From Candidatus Thorarchaeota archaeon (GTDB lineage Archaea; Asgardarchaeota; Thorarchaeia; Thorarchaeales; Thorarchaeaceae), in assembly GCA_020355105.1 (NCBI GenBank), contig CP070658.1:362639-368668 (forward strand): DNA of 6,030 nucleotides, in the 5' to 3' direction. A model generated the notes under the pieces. That model was not told the origin of the DNA, ran no database searches, and saw only the letters and a list, made by a program, of their open reading frames with translations. A program made the translations under genes and the position numbers. This document shows, in pieces, positions 5,581 to 6,030 of this stretch (the first letter of the stretch is position 1; each line of letters opens with the position of its first letter).

Positions 5581-5970
5581 ATGCGATTGAAAATGAGTAC
5601 GCGGGACTCTCTTGCCAATCTCTTCAGCAAGGGATTTGAGAATCCGTCTGACTTACTCTGTTGTGCCTTTGGTCTCAGGAGTACAGAGATTGACACTTAC
5701 TTCGCGCTGATATCAGGACCGAAGACAGTCAAGGAAATAGCCTCTCGCATAGGTCGGGATCGAAGCACTGTGCAACGTGTGTTGCCGAAACTCAAGAAGA
5801 AAGGTCTAATCGAGAGTGAGGAACGGACCTTCGATAGGGGCGGATACTACCTTGTCTATAGAGCGATTTCCACTGAGGAAGTGAGAGAGGAGATTCTTGC
5901 CAAACTAGAACACTGGTACGAAGAAACCAGAAGGTTCTTGTTAGATCCGTGGCCGGAGCCTCTAAGCTGA
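5581..5970 (+). CDS. TrmB-like winged-helix transcriptional regulator
   Basis: The 129-residue protein is a stand-alone archaeal DNA-binding domain of the TrmB/MarR-like type. FGLRSTEIDTYFALISGPKTVKEIASRIGRDRSTVQRVLPKLKKKGLIESEE (30-81) gives the three helices with the RDRSTVQR recognition element, and DRGGYYLVYRAI (85-96) forms the wing. A final helix (98-121, EEVREEILAKLEHWYEETRRFLL) is the likely dimerisation element. The larger sugar-binding C-terminal domain of full TrmB is absent, so a ligand is unknown. The ATG at 5581 is taken as start, with ATG 5593 as an alternative; neither has a strong Shine-Dalgarno site, so the message may be leaderless. The frame continues upstream to 5008, but that part is antisense to the neighbouring gene and unlike this family. 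The palindrome at 5533-5552 suggests autoregulation and possible control of the divergent gene. Confidence 0.8.
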   Translation: MRLKMSTRDSLANLFSKGFENPSDLLCCAFGLRSTEIDTYFALISGPKTVKEIASRIGRDRSTVQRVLPKLKKKGLIESEERTFDRGGYYLVYRAISTEEVREEILAKLEHWYEETRRFLLDPWPEPLS

Positions 5971-5995
5971 ATCCCAGCGGACGGGTGAGTCTGAC

Positions 5996-6030
5996 ATGAG
6001 GTCGATTCCACTTCAGCAGAACACTGTTGC
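5996..6030 (+). CDS. Start of a truncated downstream gene (possible)
   Basis: An ATG at 5996 follows GGTGAG at 5984-5989 with six bases between, the best Shine-Dalgarno arrangement on the plus strand in this corner. Only eleven codons (MRSIPLQQNTV) fit before the window ends, so the product cannot be identified. It lies 25 bases after the regulator stop and in the same direction, so it could share its transcript. The call rests on start-site context alone. Confidence 0.4.
   Translation, partial: MRSIPLQQNTV

Noticed and set aside
1..6030. tRNA, rRNA, CRISPR array or insertion sequence
   Set aside because: No tRNA T-arm or cloverleaf pattern, no regularly spaced repeats and no transposase or terminal inverted repeats were seen; intergenic gaps are all under 160 bp.

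Overview
The window is most likely archaeal chromosome. One gene encodes a UbiA-fold prenyltransferase that best fits the archaeal ether-lipid enzyme DGGGP synthase. Another encodes a short TrmB-like winged-helix regulator, a third a zinc-ribbon/Yip1 membrane protein, and several genes are preceded by A/T-rich TATA-like boxes at the archaeal distance, two followed by an SD-type site. The roughly balanced base composition and the gene set would suit an Asgard lineage such as Thorarchaeia, or a Thermoplasmatota relative, but the window alone cannot settle the lineage.

Layout from left to right. A two-gene minus-strand operon holds an endonuclease IV-type TIM-barrel protein (1349-2203) translated just before a THUMP/Trm11-like RNA methyltransferase (9-1352); they share an ATGA stop/start overlap. 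A 159-bp divergent promoter region with an ACTCTT-N4-AAGAGT palindrome separates this operon from the plus-strand prenyltransferase gene (2363-3316). That gene converges with a minus-strand zinc-ribbon Yip1-type gene (3313-4125), and both stop codons lie in a single CTAG. Upstream on the minus strand is an ECF-type S-component-like membrane protein (4225-4938) behind a clear CTTATAAG TATA box, then a small winged-helix-like protein of unknown role (4995-5438). A divergent intergenic region with a perfect TTGTGCA-N6-TGCACAA operator-like palindrome separates it from a plus-strand TrmB-like regulator (5581-5970). A plausible next gene starts at 5996 and runs off the window.

The genes look like housekeeping and membrane functions (RNA modification, DNA repair or TIM-barrel enzyme, membrane lipid synthesis, membrane trafficking or organisation, vitamin-type uptake) plus a local regulator. 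There is no sign of a mobile element, CRISPR array, rRNA or tRNA. The points most worth following are the two operator-like palindromes, the methyltransferase with a non-canonical catalytic loop, and the orphan winged-helix protein divergent from the regulator. I see no convincing evidence of a wholly new multi-gene system.
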